Source of the DNA: Ditylenchus dipsaci
Lineage: Eukaryota > Nematoda > Chromadorea > Rhabditida > Anguinidae
Assembly (NCBI GenBank): GCA_004194705.1
Contig: SADC01000589.1
Coordinates: 44,603 to 108,602 of the forward strand
Direction: 5' to 3'
DNA length: 64,000 bases
The translations under genes were made by a program, and so were the position numbers. The notes beneath the pieces are model-generated. The model was not told the origin of the DNA, ran no database searches, and saw only the letters and a list, made by a program, of their open reading frames with translations. This document shows, piece by piece, positions 12,246 through 25,500 of the stretch. How positions within the stretch are numbered: the first letter of the stretch is position 1; the number at the start of each line of letters is the position of its first letter.

Positions 12246-12834
12246 AAATGCTAGTAATTGATTTATTTAGTCCAAAAATGGCTTATTTCATCTTTTATGA
12301 ATGATTTCAGGCCAAACAGTAGGTGTTTTTGCTGCCAAGACATACTTTGAACATGTTTTCAGATGGTGATTGACCTGTTTCACCGAAACGCTTTTCGGTT
12401 CAAAATTCAACCTTTTTGCCTTGGGACACCAAGATATATATTTGGCTGTTTGCTAAAAGGAGTTTAACTTTTTGCAAACAATTGATTGAGCGGATCAGAA
12501 TTCCAGCCAGACAGGATTAATCACTCTGAATCGTGTGGTTTGCGTAGTTTAAAAGAACCATTGCAGTTGTCTACAACGAGAATTTCAAATGTTTTAATGC
12601 GCGTGGGATAATTTTTTACTCCGAAAATATTCGGAATTCTCACACTGCCCTAAACCGCTCCAAATTAGTGTTGGGCTCGAGACGAGAAAATTTTGAGAAT
12701 TTTCGATTTCTCGTCTTGAAAATTTTGCTTTTCTCGTTCTCGATCCTCGCTCGACCCCCATTGCCCAACAATACTCCGAACTACCCGAAACCACACTCGC
12801 AACTCCCTAAACCTAATGCGAAAATTCAAAGTTA
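12246..12834. other. Intergenic stretch with short palindrome
   Basis: Nothing coding is supported. At 12673-12768 a GAGACGAGAAAATTTTGA palindrome is bounded by GTTGGGC and GCCCAAC, probably a short hAT-like non-autonomous element. The rest is unassigned. Confidence 0.4.
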
Positions 12835-12905
12835 TTTTGCACTTATAGAGATCCGAACCAGCAACCTAAGTTATGAGTATATGATGCACTACACCACCAT
12901 CTCTT
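12835..12905 (-). repeat. tRNA-like SINE head
   Basis: On the - strand the segment reads an A-box-like TGGTGTAGTGCATCA followed some 30 bases later by a B-box-like GGTTCGGATC. The same layout recurs at 58803-58880. The cloverleaf is not intact, so it is treated as a tRNA-derived repeat rather than a tRNA gene. Confidence 0.55.
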
Positions 12906-13559
12906 CTTTTCAAGACCGTTCAGAACCCACTCCAGAGTGGTGAAAAAGCAAAATAATTCATTTTTGGTAGTTCACTAAAGAGGGGTGAACTTTTCTTAAA
13001 AAAATCGATTGAGCAGATCAGAATTCCTGTTCGGTGAGCTCAACCACCAGAATTCCAGATTTGGGATGGTTTAGAGTTGTTCAGGGTAGATTAGTGTCGC
13101 ATTCTGGTCAATTACAACCAATTACTTTTGTTTTTTGACCGTTCTGGAGTGGGTTCTGAGCAACCTTGAAAAAAAGAGAATGCTTTGCCGGAATTTCAAT
13201 TTTTTAGTCTGAACCAACCAAACCAAGTGTTCGCCCACTTAGAGCGATCATTTTTACTTTTTCGGGTTCCAAAATCTCGTTCCTGGACTGATTCGGACAC
13301 GCTGAAGATGGATTGATAATAGTAAAATGAGGTTTTTGTATTTTTTGAGTATTGGGCAATAATTGATTTTGCCAAAACTCGATTTTACCAAAGCTCAAGA
13401 AATATCCTACAGAACGTCATTTTAGCACTATCAAAACATCTTCAGCATGCCCGAATCAGTCCAGAAAACAGATTTCAGAGCCCGAAAAAATATTTTTTTT
13501 TGCTACAAGTGGATGACCACTTTATTCGGTTGGTTAGGACTGAAAAATTGAAATTCCCG

Positions 13560-13880
13560 CGAAATTTTCACTGAAAGTAAGAGTGAGAGTGAGATTAAAA
13601 AAACTCATTGGGTACAGTGAAAATGGGAGTGAGAGTGCGAGTGAGAGTGAAAGTTAAATTGAGAGGCAATTTTTTACTGTTGGGTACACACCAGGGCTGC
13701 AGCCGGTTTTTATATAAAAACCAGAAGCAGAAAAACAGAAAAAACGGTATTTTGCTAAAAAAAAAAAGAAGCAGAAAAACAGAAGTGAAAAAACACAGAA
13801 AAACAGAAGCAGAAAAACAGAACCCGGCTGCAGCCCTGGTACTCACTGAGAGTGCGAGTCTGAGTGAGAGTACATGGAAA
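13560..13880. repeat. GAGTGAGAGTGAGAG array with an element inserted
   Basis: GAGTGAGAGTG units run 13572-13665 and resume at 13845-13875. They are split by the hAT-like element 13692-13838. A related array occurs at 58610-58790. Either a simple-sequence array or the arm of a decayed foldback element. Confidence 0.65.
13692..13838. mobile_element. Short hAT-like MITE
   Basis: Ends are CAGGGCTGCAGCCGG and its complement. The flanks GTACACAC (13684-13691) and GTACTCAC (13839-13846) match at 7 of 8 bases, an 8-bp hAT-type duplication. The interior consists of AGAAGCAGAAAAACAGAA units. Insertion into the GAGTGAG array explains the break in that array. Confidence 0.78.
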
Positions 13881-14179
13881 ATCCGCTCATTGGAAACGGG
13901 GCCTAAGTGTGAAATACTGAGCGTTTCAGCCAACGGACAGAAATTTCGATACGCTCATTTGCTTTTTGCAAAAAGCAATACCCTCATTTGGTAAACCCCA
14001 AACACAGTCATTTATGGCTTTGCGCCATCTTTTGATGGGTTCTCGGTAATTGTTACAGGAAGGGTATTGTTTTAAAGCTTTATTTAATCATGGTCCAGGT
14101 TGCTGGTTCGAATCTCCTTAGGTGCAAAATTTATAAAAAACGTTGAAAAATAGTAAAGCCACGAAACCGAGACCTTGTC

Positions 14180-14452
14180 TCGCAGCCCTTGGTCGAGGTC
14201 GCGGTCGAGGTCAATCGTGCTCACACTCCTTGGTCGAGGTCGCAGTCGATGTCACGGTCGGGGTCCTCAGGACAAAAACAATTGAAAAAATAACAAATTT
14301 TGGGTAATCGAACGATAATTTTTTTAATTTCTCGTGATTTTGTATCGTGCAGAATATTTTCCACATGACAAAGAAATGCTTTGAAGAAATCGAATATCGA
14401 CCGTGGTCGATGTGATATCGACCTCGACCTCGACCAACCACTGTGAGCAAAT
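14180..14452. repeat. GGTCGAGGTCG inverted arms (right copy)
   Basis: Two facing blocks, CTTGGTCGAGGTCGCGGTCG (14188 onward) and CGACCTCGACCTCGACCAAC (about 14420), bound a short loop. The outer end TGTGAGCAAATCATAT is the complement of the TTTGCTCACAG start type seen at 12126. Probably a small foldback element, or the right side of one beginning at 12126. Confidence 0.6.
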
Positions 14453-14580
14453 CATATATTTATGAGGAATGCGAAAATTAGCAAGGACTGTGTATGTTGA
14501 TGTTTATTATTTGTTGAGCGGAGTTGTTATTGTTGCTTAAATTAAATTAGATTTTCTCTTGATTTTTGACCTGTTTATAG

Positions 14581-14700
14581 TAAACGCTCGATTTAACGCC
14601 CCGCTTGAGCGTTTTTGTAATGATAAACTCGATTTAACGGCCCCTACGGCCGGTCCCAAGGGAGGCCGTTAAATCGAGGGCTGTCATATGATAAAAGAAG
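14581..14700. repeat. pogo/Tigger-like palindrome
   Basis: CTCGATTTAACGGCC and the complement GGCCGTTAAATCGAG face each other around GGCCGGTCCCAAGGGAGG. A GTAAACGCTCGATTTAACG start precedes them. Similar ends appear at 3365 and 8955, and a sister type with TA flanks is complete at 24674-24841. No transposase is inside. Confidence 0.5.
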
Positions 14701-14942
14701 GTTGATGGATGGATGTTGCAAAAACACAAAATAGAAACTAGACCCGCTGGCGGTTGGCTTTGCATGTAATCGATATTTGATGACAGCAAGGATTTAGTGC
14801 TATCTATCCTTCACTTTTTATCATCTTTTTGATCTCTGCCTCTTTTTTTGCACTTTTTTCGACTAAATAGTTTTCACTGTGAAAATGTTTTGTATAGTGG
14901 AATGACTTTGTAGAGTTTTTTTTGATGTGCTGTATAGCTACT

Positions 14943-15228
14943 TAGGTTAGAAAATCAGGATTAGCTTTTATCAGTTTTATGGCCCAAAGTGGTGCGCAGG
15001 TTCGATCCCACGTGGTGACACGCTATTTATTTTACCTTGTTAAGCCAACTTTACGGGGTAAATCGACTTTTGTAGCGCCAGATTAGAAATCACCCACCCG
15101 AATTGCCCTTAGAAGCTGGTGAAACAGGACAATAAATAGCGCGCCACCACGTAGGATCGAGCCTTCGCACCATTTGGGCCAAAAAACTAACGCTTATTCA
15201 CTGCGCCACTGGTGTCGCATTTTCTAAC
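14943..15228. repeat. Palindromic tRNA-like element, copy A
   Basis: Two inverted halves each carry a B-box-like GGTTCGATCCC/GGCTCGATCC. The right half, read on the - strand, also has an A-box-like TGGCGCAGTGAATAAGC. Outer ends are TTAGAAAATC and its complement. Homologous palindromes occur at 24405, 26545 and 55170. Resembles a tRNA-derived SINE present as a head-to-head foldback. Confidence 0.7.
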
Positions 15229-16533
15229 TTATGCGGCTTTTTGGTTTGATCCGGAACCTTTTCGGCCCGACCCAGAGCATTTTTTCAACCAGCCCCGGTC
15301 CATAAAAGCTTGAATCACGCCGGTCCACGGACAAGTCTGAAATCAATTGTTTGATCTTGTATTTTTTTACATCAAAGTGCCCAACTTTCAATTTGTCTGA
15401 TAAACTTTCTGTGACATCACTGTTTGGACTAGTGTCGGGTCCCATTGCTGATAGTATTATATTAACCAGTGCCTTCAATCAATACTACTACTTATCAACA
15501 ATAGACTGCTGCCTTGCTTGTGTTTCCACCACTACCTGTGTGTGTCTACTATTGCTTAAACACAAAATAGAAGGGAGTTGACAGGGTAGACACTGATAAT
15601 AATCATCACCATTTTGCCTTATCTTATCTGTCTCCTTCATCACCACTGCCCGAAATTGTATTTTACAATGCAATATTTGGACTGAACTCATCTAAAAATA
15701 CCAATTTTGCACTTTTCACTTTTTTCACGGCGGTTCGATTCCCCTCGGCTGCCACCACTTTTTTGAGAATTTGAAGCACTACATTGTAATTGTCTCCCCG
15801 TAGTCAATTTTATAAATTTACATGGCTTTTTCATGCCGTAGACACGATAGAAAAATGGTAGCAATTCTGGAACACGCACTTCAGTCGATTCTAAAATACC
15901 CACCCCATCAGTCTACCTTGGTCTCCCAAGCTTAGTTTTTATTGAAAAAATCGTTAATTTTTTTATTATGCATTTTTTCTGCATCTTTTAAAATTTTACC
16001 GTTTAATTGAAAAAAAGGCAGTGAAAAATCAAGAAAAAGGAAAATATAATTTTTTTACCAAAAAATCAGCTTGGGGACCAAGGTAAACTGCTGGGGTGGG
16101 TGGGTGTTCCAGAGTCTAGCCGAAAGTTTAAAAAAGAAGGCTGGCTGATCAGTTAGTTTCAATTCTCATTAGTAACATGCACTTTTTATCTTAAAAAGGC
16201 CTGCTTTTATACCCAAAACCCGACTATTCAAACAGTTGTCATCATTTTTTTTTTCACTCAAATATGTAAGAAAAAGAGTTAAATGTCTGCCTTTCACCAA
16301 ATTCGAGAACAGGTTATTGATGTGTGTGTATGGAAAACCTCCTCCCTTTCTTCCGTAGTTCTGTCTTTTAACCCACTAAATCAAAATCAGGTAGTAGCGT
16401 GAACAAAAATTAGCGCGACTGCCTCCACTCCCAGACTAATGAATGAAATTTGGGGGTGGTTGTATAATTCTCCAATTTCTATTGATTTGATTTTTTTACT
16501 ATTTAGGCTAATTAACTGTGTTATTGTGGTGAA
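15229..16533. other. Upstream region of the nuclear receptor gene
   Basis: No protein family is recognised. The last 150 bases before the receptor ATG probably hold its promoter or 5' leader; TTTACTATTTAGG just upstream could be a trans-splice or cis-splice acceptor. GGGGACCAAGGTAAAC near 16075 is a motif found in several hairpins in this window. Confidence 0.4.
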
Positions 16534-19500
16534 ATGACGCTGGAAACAAATTTGAATAGTCTACAAGACCATCAGTCAACTGTAAATGCACCTGAATGTG
16601 CCATCTGCGAGGACTGCAGCCATGGAGTCCACTTTGGAGTGAATGTGTGCAGAGCTTGCGCCGCCTTTTTCCGCAGATCCACTATATCGAACAGGACTTA
16701 TTTGTGCAGGTTTGGAGGCGGATGTCAAATTGGCAAAGGTAAGGGCTATAAAGCTCAGTCAACTCTGGCTTATCCGGGCACAAAGTACAGTTCATAAAGC
16801 CAAAAGGCTTTTTGGTCACCCTGGGTGTGGGCACGACCAGGTAGGGCCATTTAGTCAGGTTTTGTTTTTAATTTTCATTTTTTTTTGTCAAAAAAGTAGC
16901 CATATATTTTTTTATTGCCTCCGGATTCTGATAAATAAGAGAGGATGGGAGATGATTTTGCGGCGGAAAATTTGACGGAATTTCACAAGAGCCGTTATGC
17001 GTGTTTGCTTTGCAAGGCCAAGTTTTCGACACCAGGTTCGTATCCAGCATGGCCGATTTGCTTATAAAAGTGCTTTCTAATTTGAGAAAGCACTAGTTTT
17101 TTGAATTCCACTCGAGAAAAAACATTTGTTGTGAGGATTAATTTGGATACTCTTTTTTCCCGTATGGAATTCTATGTGACTGCATAGAATTCCCTATTTC
17201 ATCAGTTATTGTTTGGTCGTGTAATTATCGTGTTGTGCTATAAATTTTTCTCTGTTATTATTGTGTGCTATTAGTTTTGAGAACCACATAAGCGCTTGTT
17301 CCATCTCACTAGGTCCCATATCATATTTCATTCATATCTCATTACAACATCATTAAAATCTCTTTAAAAAAAAATTCTGTTCAAATGTTTGTTGTCTCGA
17401 GTGGAATCAAAATACCAGTGATATCTCACTCGTATTGTTATGTATTGTTCGTATAGGTTATTGAGCACTTTTGTAAGCAAGTTGAACATGCTGGACACAA
17501 ATCTTGTGTCAGAAACTCGGAATTGCAAAGCAAACATACATAACGGCTCAATTAAAATTCCGCCAAATTTTTTGGCCGTCGAATTTTCCGCCGCCAAATC
17601 ATCTCCCCACCTAAGTGATAATTCAAGAAAAGTTGATTTCCAAGTTCGGATGCCGATAAAAGTACCGTATGTTGGTGTTGGTCTAGGTGTCATTTTGTAA
17701 ACTTTTGTAAATCGTGTTTAAACGACTCCTAAGTAATTTTTATGTGCTTAAAACGATGAAAAAGCTATTTTCTAACACTTTTCCACATAAAAAATTGATT
17801 TTTTGAAAGAAAATTTGCCCATTATTGGACCTTTTGCCTTGGGGGACGAAGGTAAATCAAGTTTCTGGTCAAATTTTGGTCAAAATTTTTTTCCGAAAAT
17901 TGGTTTTTTATGTGGAAAAGTGTTAGAAACCAGCTTTTTTTTTATCGTTTTAATCACCGAAAATTTACAAAATAGGCCTTCCACCCCCACATGTTTAAAA
18001 CATGGGTAATTACGGAAGAAAGATGGAAAGTTAATTTGGAAAAAGGCGCTTAATTTCTCAGATTATCCATTACATTTTCATTTAAACGAAGACAGACAAT
18101 ACGGGGCAGGGGGGGGGGGTGGGCGGGGGTTGGGTGGATTTTGACTAGAAAATGGGATGTCGCGAACTTAAGTTAATGTAATTTTTTATTTTTAACCCCT
18201 AATTTTTTTACACCAATCGTTATTACCATGAATCCATCCGACAAAAAACACATGAGATCAAAGTTTCGAAACAAAAATTTTTTTTCGAAAAATTTGCCCT
18301 GGTCCAATTCAGGGGCATAACGGTACTTTTCGTAATTGTGTTAGAACTTTCATTCTCATAAATGGTCTAGTGGACATTGTTATATACAAATCTATACTCA
18401 AAATGACGCTAGAAATCTGGGCTACATTTTGAGTATAACGTTGTGTATGACTGTGCTTGCAAAATGTGCGAAAAAAACCAAAATTCTAAAAAAAAGTCCA
18501 GGCTTTCGGGAAATTTTCAGAGCTTTTTGAGAACTTTTGGTTTTTTCGCATATTTTGCAAGCACAGTCATGTACAACGTGATACTCAAAATGTAGCCCAG
18601 CTTTCTGGCGTCATTTTGAGTATAGACTTGTATATAACAATATCCACTAGAGCATTTATGAAAATGAAAGTTCTGACACAATTCCGAAAAGTACCGTTAC
18701 GCCCCTGAATTGGACCAGGGCAAATTTTTTGAGAAAAAAAAATTTGTTTCAAAACTTCGATCTCATGTGTTTTTTGTCGGGTGGATTCATGGTAATAACG
18801 ATTGGTGTGAAAAAAATTAGGGGTTAAAAATAAAATTAAATTAACTTAAGTTCGCAAAATCCCATTTTCTAGTCAAAATAACCCCCCCCCCCCCCCTAAT
18901 GTCTGTCCTCCTTAAATCTTTTCTCAATGCTTTACCATTTGCAGATATCAGATGCAGTTGCCGAGCCTGTCGTATGGACAAATGCCTCAAAATGGGCATG
19001 GATCCCACTGGTGTTCAACGGCACAGAGACCAAATCGGGCCCAGACAGGTCAAATCACCCAAACTAAAAAGCCAAAAAAGACATCCAAGGCGTGCCTCCC
19101 ACCCTCACACCACTCTCCATAGTCTCAAAAGTGAAGTGGAAGTTGGAGAAAGCCACAAAAGTCAAGATCCACTAGCAGAAAGTCCATTTGGCCTAACTCT
19201 GAACGCCGCCCAGCCAATGGACAGTCCAGCTCAGGGGTCGAATTCGGCATTCAGCTCGCCCATCTGCTCCCCCTTTTCCAATCTCCAATTGCTGGAGGTG
19301 AGTTTGAGAAAGAATATGGAAGAGATCAGCCACAACTATGCTGCCAGAATGAGCCAAAGTCTTATACACAGTTAACCACGGCTACTACTAATGGGGAGCA
19401 AACAGGCATGGCCAGTGCCATTATGATGGAGAATGTGATACTGACAGCCTTGAGAAGTGCTAGTGAAAATGGTGCAGGAGGTGGAGCTGGTAGATTTTTT

Positions 19501-22500
19501 TGCCTTTAAACTTGGGCTTTTGTACTTGGGCTTTTACGGCCGTCACACAATTTCACATAGCAAATATGGCTATTTTTCTCGAGGTCATGAGTTCAATCCC
19601 ACCTACCGTCACTTCCTATTGTTCAGTTTGTTTGCAAATTTTTTATTAGCAGCTCATTCGAAGTGAAATTAAAAAGTAAATACAGGTCGTAAATATCAGA
19701 TTTTCAAATTTCCCTTCAAAATTTGAGTACAGGTCTGATGAAACTCTAGACCTTCAGTCAAATACAAGACAAAAAGTTACATAAAGCTTCTTTTGCATTG
19801 AAAACATCGAAATTTGTATTCTCAGTAACGTCTCCTACAACAAAATGTAGCCATAGATCGCCTCCAAAAAATTGAACAAGATCTTTGCTTGATCGAGAAG
19901 GCGTGAAAACTAGTCGCCATTTTTTGCATGACCCCAATTTTTTCAGTTAAATTAAAATCATTTTTGCGTTTCTCGCAAAATTTTATTTGAGCGTTTTGCA
20001 AAGCCGCATAGTTGACTCTTGAATTTCCAAAAAGTTCGTTGCCGCCTAGGACCCAACACTTTTTTACCTAGAGTTTGAAGTTACAAGCCAGTTGTCTTTG
20101 GTCAGTCTAGAAAGCCCTCAAAGCCCTCAAAACTTTTTATATATGAAAAAATATGGCTGGTTCGAATCCTACTCGAAACATGCATATTTTTTAATATTTT
20201 TTTTTTTACTTTTTACATATTAAAAAAATATCGATGGTTTTTATTCCCGCTCGAAAATGCATACTTTTCTGAATTTTGTTTTGTGACTATTTTACAAAAA
20301 AAACATTATTTCAGGTAGTGTAAGCAGTGGTTTTTGCTCAGGATCCTCGTTCAACTCCCAGCATTCCCAGCAACAGTCACCCTCCTCCCCTTGCGTGTCT
20401 TTGTCCTCCTTGAACAGCACCGCCAACAGTCTAGCCAATTCTATTTCACTTGCCTCACCCACACCCATAGATTGGGATCGACCATCCACTTCCTCAGCCT
20501 TCAAACATGTGGACGAACTGCACCACACCTCTCCTGTCTTTACAGTTAATGATGGATTAAGGGGTCAGGATACCATGGAAACTCCATTTATTAGTGAAAT
20601 GTTGAGAGGATATCAAAGGTTCAAGAATTTGAGAAAAACGGCGACCAATCTGAACAATACAGGCTCTCTCTACCAGCTGTTTGATGATAATGTAGGTTGA
20701 ATTAGCTGGTTTCAACACGGAAAACGCCGTGTGTATTACACCATGTGTTTGTGCAGAATTTGAAGCCAAACACGATAGCCAAAACGATTGACGAAAAATT
20801 GGCAATGTCATGGATAAAAAAGCTTCAAAATTTGTGTCACACAAATTTCTTTGAAATTTCGGTGAGCTTGGCAAACCATCCATTTTTTATACGGGATTCA
20901 TGCTAAGCGTGGTCAATTTTCCTATAAAACTACTCTTAGAATTCTAAGATTGCTGTGAAATTTCAGATTCCGCTCGAGACAATAAACATTCGAATAGTGA
21001 ATTCGAAGTATTTTTTGAAAATCAAATATTTTGCTGTCTTTTGTGTTGCCGTATTCTCTTTAATAGTAGCGCACATTTTTTGGCATTGTGTTTTTGACCC
21101 ACTTTTTAAAAACTTCTCTTATCCAACTTACCCTTAAATTAGTAGCTCATCTCACTGGCTACAGATTAAGGAGTAACTTGTATAAAAGAAGTTTTTTAAA
21201 AATTGAGTAAAAACACAACGCCAAAAATACGACTTTGAATTTGGGAGGTGCGTAGGGTTGGGTGATAGGTAATTACCCGGAGAAATACTTTTCCGGCCTT
21301 ATTTCTCCGTAATTAATTGGGTAATTACCCGGGTAATTACCCGGAGAAACACTTTTTCCGGGTAATTACCCAACCCTAGAGGTGCGGCATCGGCACCGGG
21401 CACCGCAACGGGTACCAAAATTTTAGAGGTCGGTGCTGAACTGGTGCAGCATCGGCAAGTGGTATGTATTATATCCGGTATCCGGCAAAAGGCTATTTAA
21501 AGTAAATTTTGCCTTAAAACAGCACCATAATACTGAAAACATTGTTTATATTTGCAGCTTAGTCATAAAAAATTTGAAACTTGATTGATAATTTTTTTGA
21601 CACATACAAAAAATGTCCGGTGCGGTGCTCGGTACGGTGCTTGGTGCGGTGCCCGATGCCGAAATTTCAGAGGTCGGTGCCAGGTGCGGTATCGGTGCCA
21701 AATTCTGAAATTCACAGCACTGGTCTCAAGAAGAATTCGCCAGTCCTTTACAACTGACTGCCCAATAAAAGCCAACCGAATTTCACCTCAATAAAAAATT
21801 GCAATTTAGCAAGAACTGATTGAGGGCACCTATGCAGACAATGTGATCTCTCTCAAAAATGATTTGTCTCTGGTCAGCGATATGATAAACGACCATTTCC
21901 TGCCGCTAGGCACCTTTTCCACTGACTCCAAGGTTGGTTTTACATCACAACAACTGTAGAAAAGGGTATTTGACTGATTTTTATTTAAAAAAAAAACAAT
22001 AAAAAAAACTATTTCAAATGCTTATAATTTAAAACCAATAACGATTTAATAATTTCAGTGGGCCTTACTACGTAATTTCTTCTGCCCATTTGTGATGACT
22101 GAGAGGTCCTACAATTCTGTCAAAAAATTTCCGGACAAGCAAGACACCAGGTATCCATTTTTCACCGTGTGGTGGTCCCTGCTGATATTTTGGCTTGTAC
22201 AGGCTGCAATAAAAATCTTGAACCTTTTCTCTTGGCCATAATAATTTTTGAATATTGAATCTCGAAATTTTGTAAACGCAGATCAACTCGAAATCAAAAA
22301 AAAGTTGGTATATATTGTAACAACTCGATTTTTGCTTGGTCGCCTTGTAATTTAGTCCTGGCTGTGGATGTGGTAAAACCTGAACCACACAGGGGACCAA
22401 GCAAAAATCTTCACATTTTAAACCAAAAAATATTGTCGGCGAGAAAAACAGACTGCCGTTTACAGAATTACCGAATTCCATCTACAAGAAAGTTATGGCC

Positions 22501-25500
22501 AAAAGAAAAGTTCCAAAAATTTTTTACATCCTGTACTTAGGAGCAGGGTGGGCCAGTGTGCTCCGAGCAGATTTCGCCCTCAAAAAGTCAGAAAAACTTT
22601 TTTGAGTCGCTACTGACCTATCATGCACAAACATCAACAGGGGGGGGGACCAAGGCTGAAAATTCGAAAAATAAAAAAATGGTCAAATTTTTTTTTGTAG
22701 ATTTGTGATTTCCTCTCGGCACTACACAGACTTCAGGAACTTGCGCTCCTTCTTTGATGTGGACAGCTGCAAAGTGGATCCAAATAGGATGGCCGACATA
22801 TTCAAGCCCACATTTAACAAGCTGTCCAACCAGCTGGCCTCCCCATGCGAGACCTTAATATGACCGAGGAGGAATTGGTGGGGTTGATGGGCTGGCCCTT
22901 TGGAATGATAGTCAGTTTTAATAGTTTTTTTGTGTTTATTCTGGCTATTTTAGACTTTGTTAAATACTCAAAAAAGTAATTTTTTGACAAAATCAAAAAA
23001 TGTCGCAGGTTTGAATCCTACTGAGGACCCTTTTTGAACCAAAATTTTGGCGTTACTCGGCTTTAACACCTGCTTCTTTTTATTGAGTCTATCTATTTTC
23101 ATTTTATTTTCATGATTGGACACTATTTTCATGATTGTTCTATTTTCATGATTGGAACTGTCAATTGCTATGCTGGCACCTGGTTTCAGCTACCAGTTTG
23201 CATTGAAAGGGCCAGTATAGCTGGTGCCAGAAAAAAAACTTAGGCCAGAGTATCGATCTCAATAGTTTCCAAAAACGAAATTTGGATGAAAAAGGACAAT
23301 TTTTCCATTTTTTGAGTACAACTGCCATTTTGAACCAGTGAACTTTCTATTTCTGAAGGAGAGGAAAAGCCATTAAAGGGGAACGTATCTCTTGTCCGTA
23401 TCTGGTCCCGCACGGAAATCATTTAAATTTAAAATAAACCACTTTATAAGCTTGTTGGTTCGAATCCCCATGGTTGTGAACTTTATTTTTTTCACATGTT
23501 ATTTGACATTTACAAAAAAACTTGTCGGGTATTGTAAACTGAGCTAGATTATCAGGCATGATTCCACAAACATAATAGCTAAGCTACAGTTAAAACCAAG
23601 AATAGAAATTTGACTTTCGTCCCAAAAATCGGTAATTTTTATAAATCAAGTTATCCAAGCTACCCAATTCCTGAAGTAATTTTTGACGTACTGTCTATTT
23701 CTATTTGATGAGGGATTTTTTATGAGGTAACTTGCGTATTTCTGACTCTAGAAAATAGCTATCACTCTTTAAAAAGTAATAAAATAGAGCGATAGATGAA
23801 AGAGACATAAACCGAAATATATGGTTTCTGGCTGATTTCGCAAATTTAAGACAGTTGTTGACTAAAAAAGCAATCGCGGAAAACTTTACAATCTATTTGT
23901 CGATATTTTTTCTAGCATAAATTCAGCTCAATCACTGAAAAACTGCGAACAAAACTAAGTTTACACCCAGAGGGTTCGAACGAACCAGCAAGCTCAAAAA
24001 GTGGTTTAATTTGAATTTAAACGATTTCCATGCGGGACTAGATACGGACAAGAGATACACTCCCCCCTTTAAATGACCATACTTGTTGATGGCAATGGGA
24101 ATTTGGAAAATTCAAATGCGCGCGGGATACTTTTTAACTCCAAAAATACTTTTTGAATTATGTGTTGTTGGAATATAATAATAAAAAAGATAAGCTATGT
24201 AAGTGACCCAGGTATCTCAGTAGTATAGCAGCGTAGTGCGGTGAATATCGGTCTCAGGTTTGATTACCGTATCTGCTGTGTTATTTTTGATCATTTCTTC
24301 TTAATACATATAAATAATTAAAAAATAATTTCGGAATAAAAAAAAGTGTCCCGCGCGGTTCTTTAAGGTTATGGTTCTTTAAGGTTATGGTTCTTTAAGG
24401 TTTTAAAAAGTGGTCTCGTTTGTGTTTTTAAACCAAAATGGTGTGCGGTTTCGATCCCATGTGCTGGCCCGCTATTTTTTTTCGATTCTTTGGCCAGTTT
24501 TAGAGGTAATTCATTTAGAGGTATTTTTCAGCGCCAGATTTGGAATCAGCGACCTAAATTACCCTTAGAACTGGTCAAACAAGCCGAAAAAAGTCGACAG
24601 CACCCCAAGTGCACCAACCCTCCAAAGAGTATAATTTTCTCTAACCGAAATGTGGTTAGACTCTTTGGTGGTACAGTCGAACTCCGATATAAGGCCACCC
24701 CCGCTATAAGGCCACCTCGAGACCAATTTTTTGGCCAGCAAAGAAAGAAATTAGTCAAAGTTCACCCCGATATAAAGCCACCCCGATATAAGGCCACCTT
24801 CGGCCGGTCCCCAGGGGTGGCCTTATATCGGAGTTCGACTGTATACGCTCAAAGAACTCATACTCTTTGGAGGGAGGGGGTGCACTTGGGGTTTACGGCG
24901 GGATCGAACCTGTGCACGATTTTGAACCGAAAAAATACTAACACCTACGCACTGAGCCACCGAGGCCACTTTTTCAAACCTAAATGGCTTTCCCCTCTTT
25001 TGGAGGAAAGAATATTAAAAAAAACTTTGAATATAAAAAATAATTGTGGATATACAAGTATATATTTTAAAATAAGAGAAGACAAATTTTTTAAATATGA
25101 AGATCGATACCCTGGCTTAAGACCAGTCACCAAAATCGAAAATAACCAGAGTCAAGCGCTTCAAAAAAAACCCATGTATACAATTGCAAAATTAGTTTCA
25201 GAAGCCGATGGTCTAACAGCAGAAGAAGTCAAAGTGATTGACAAAACCCGGGAGTCCATCCACTCTGAGCTCTACTACATTTGTCGCAAGCAGGCGGGTG
25301 GAGATATGGCTGCTGGAGCTATACGTTTTGGCACCATCTGCAATTTGGTCCATTTGGCTCATGTAATGGGAATTTTTAAACTTTTTTACATTTTTTTCAA
25401 TAATTATTATATTTTCAGAAGTGTGCCCGCGAGCTAGCCGCCAATTTCTCGCTAGCAAATGTTACCAATGCCTTCGAGATTGACACATTTTTGCACAGTA

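Noticed and set aside
13595..13933. Phe-rich open frame on the - strand
   Set aside because: It runs across the GAGTGAG array and the AGAAGCAGAAAAACAG units of an inserted MITE; no independent support.
24490..25437. A single 315-residue protein in one frame
   Set aside because: The first two thirds translate a tRNA-like palindrome and a pogo-like MITE. Only 25202-25362, with a TTTCAG acceptor, belongs to the receptor gene.
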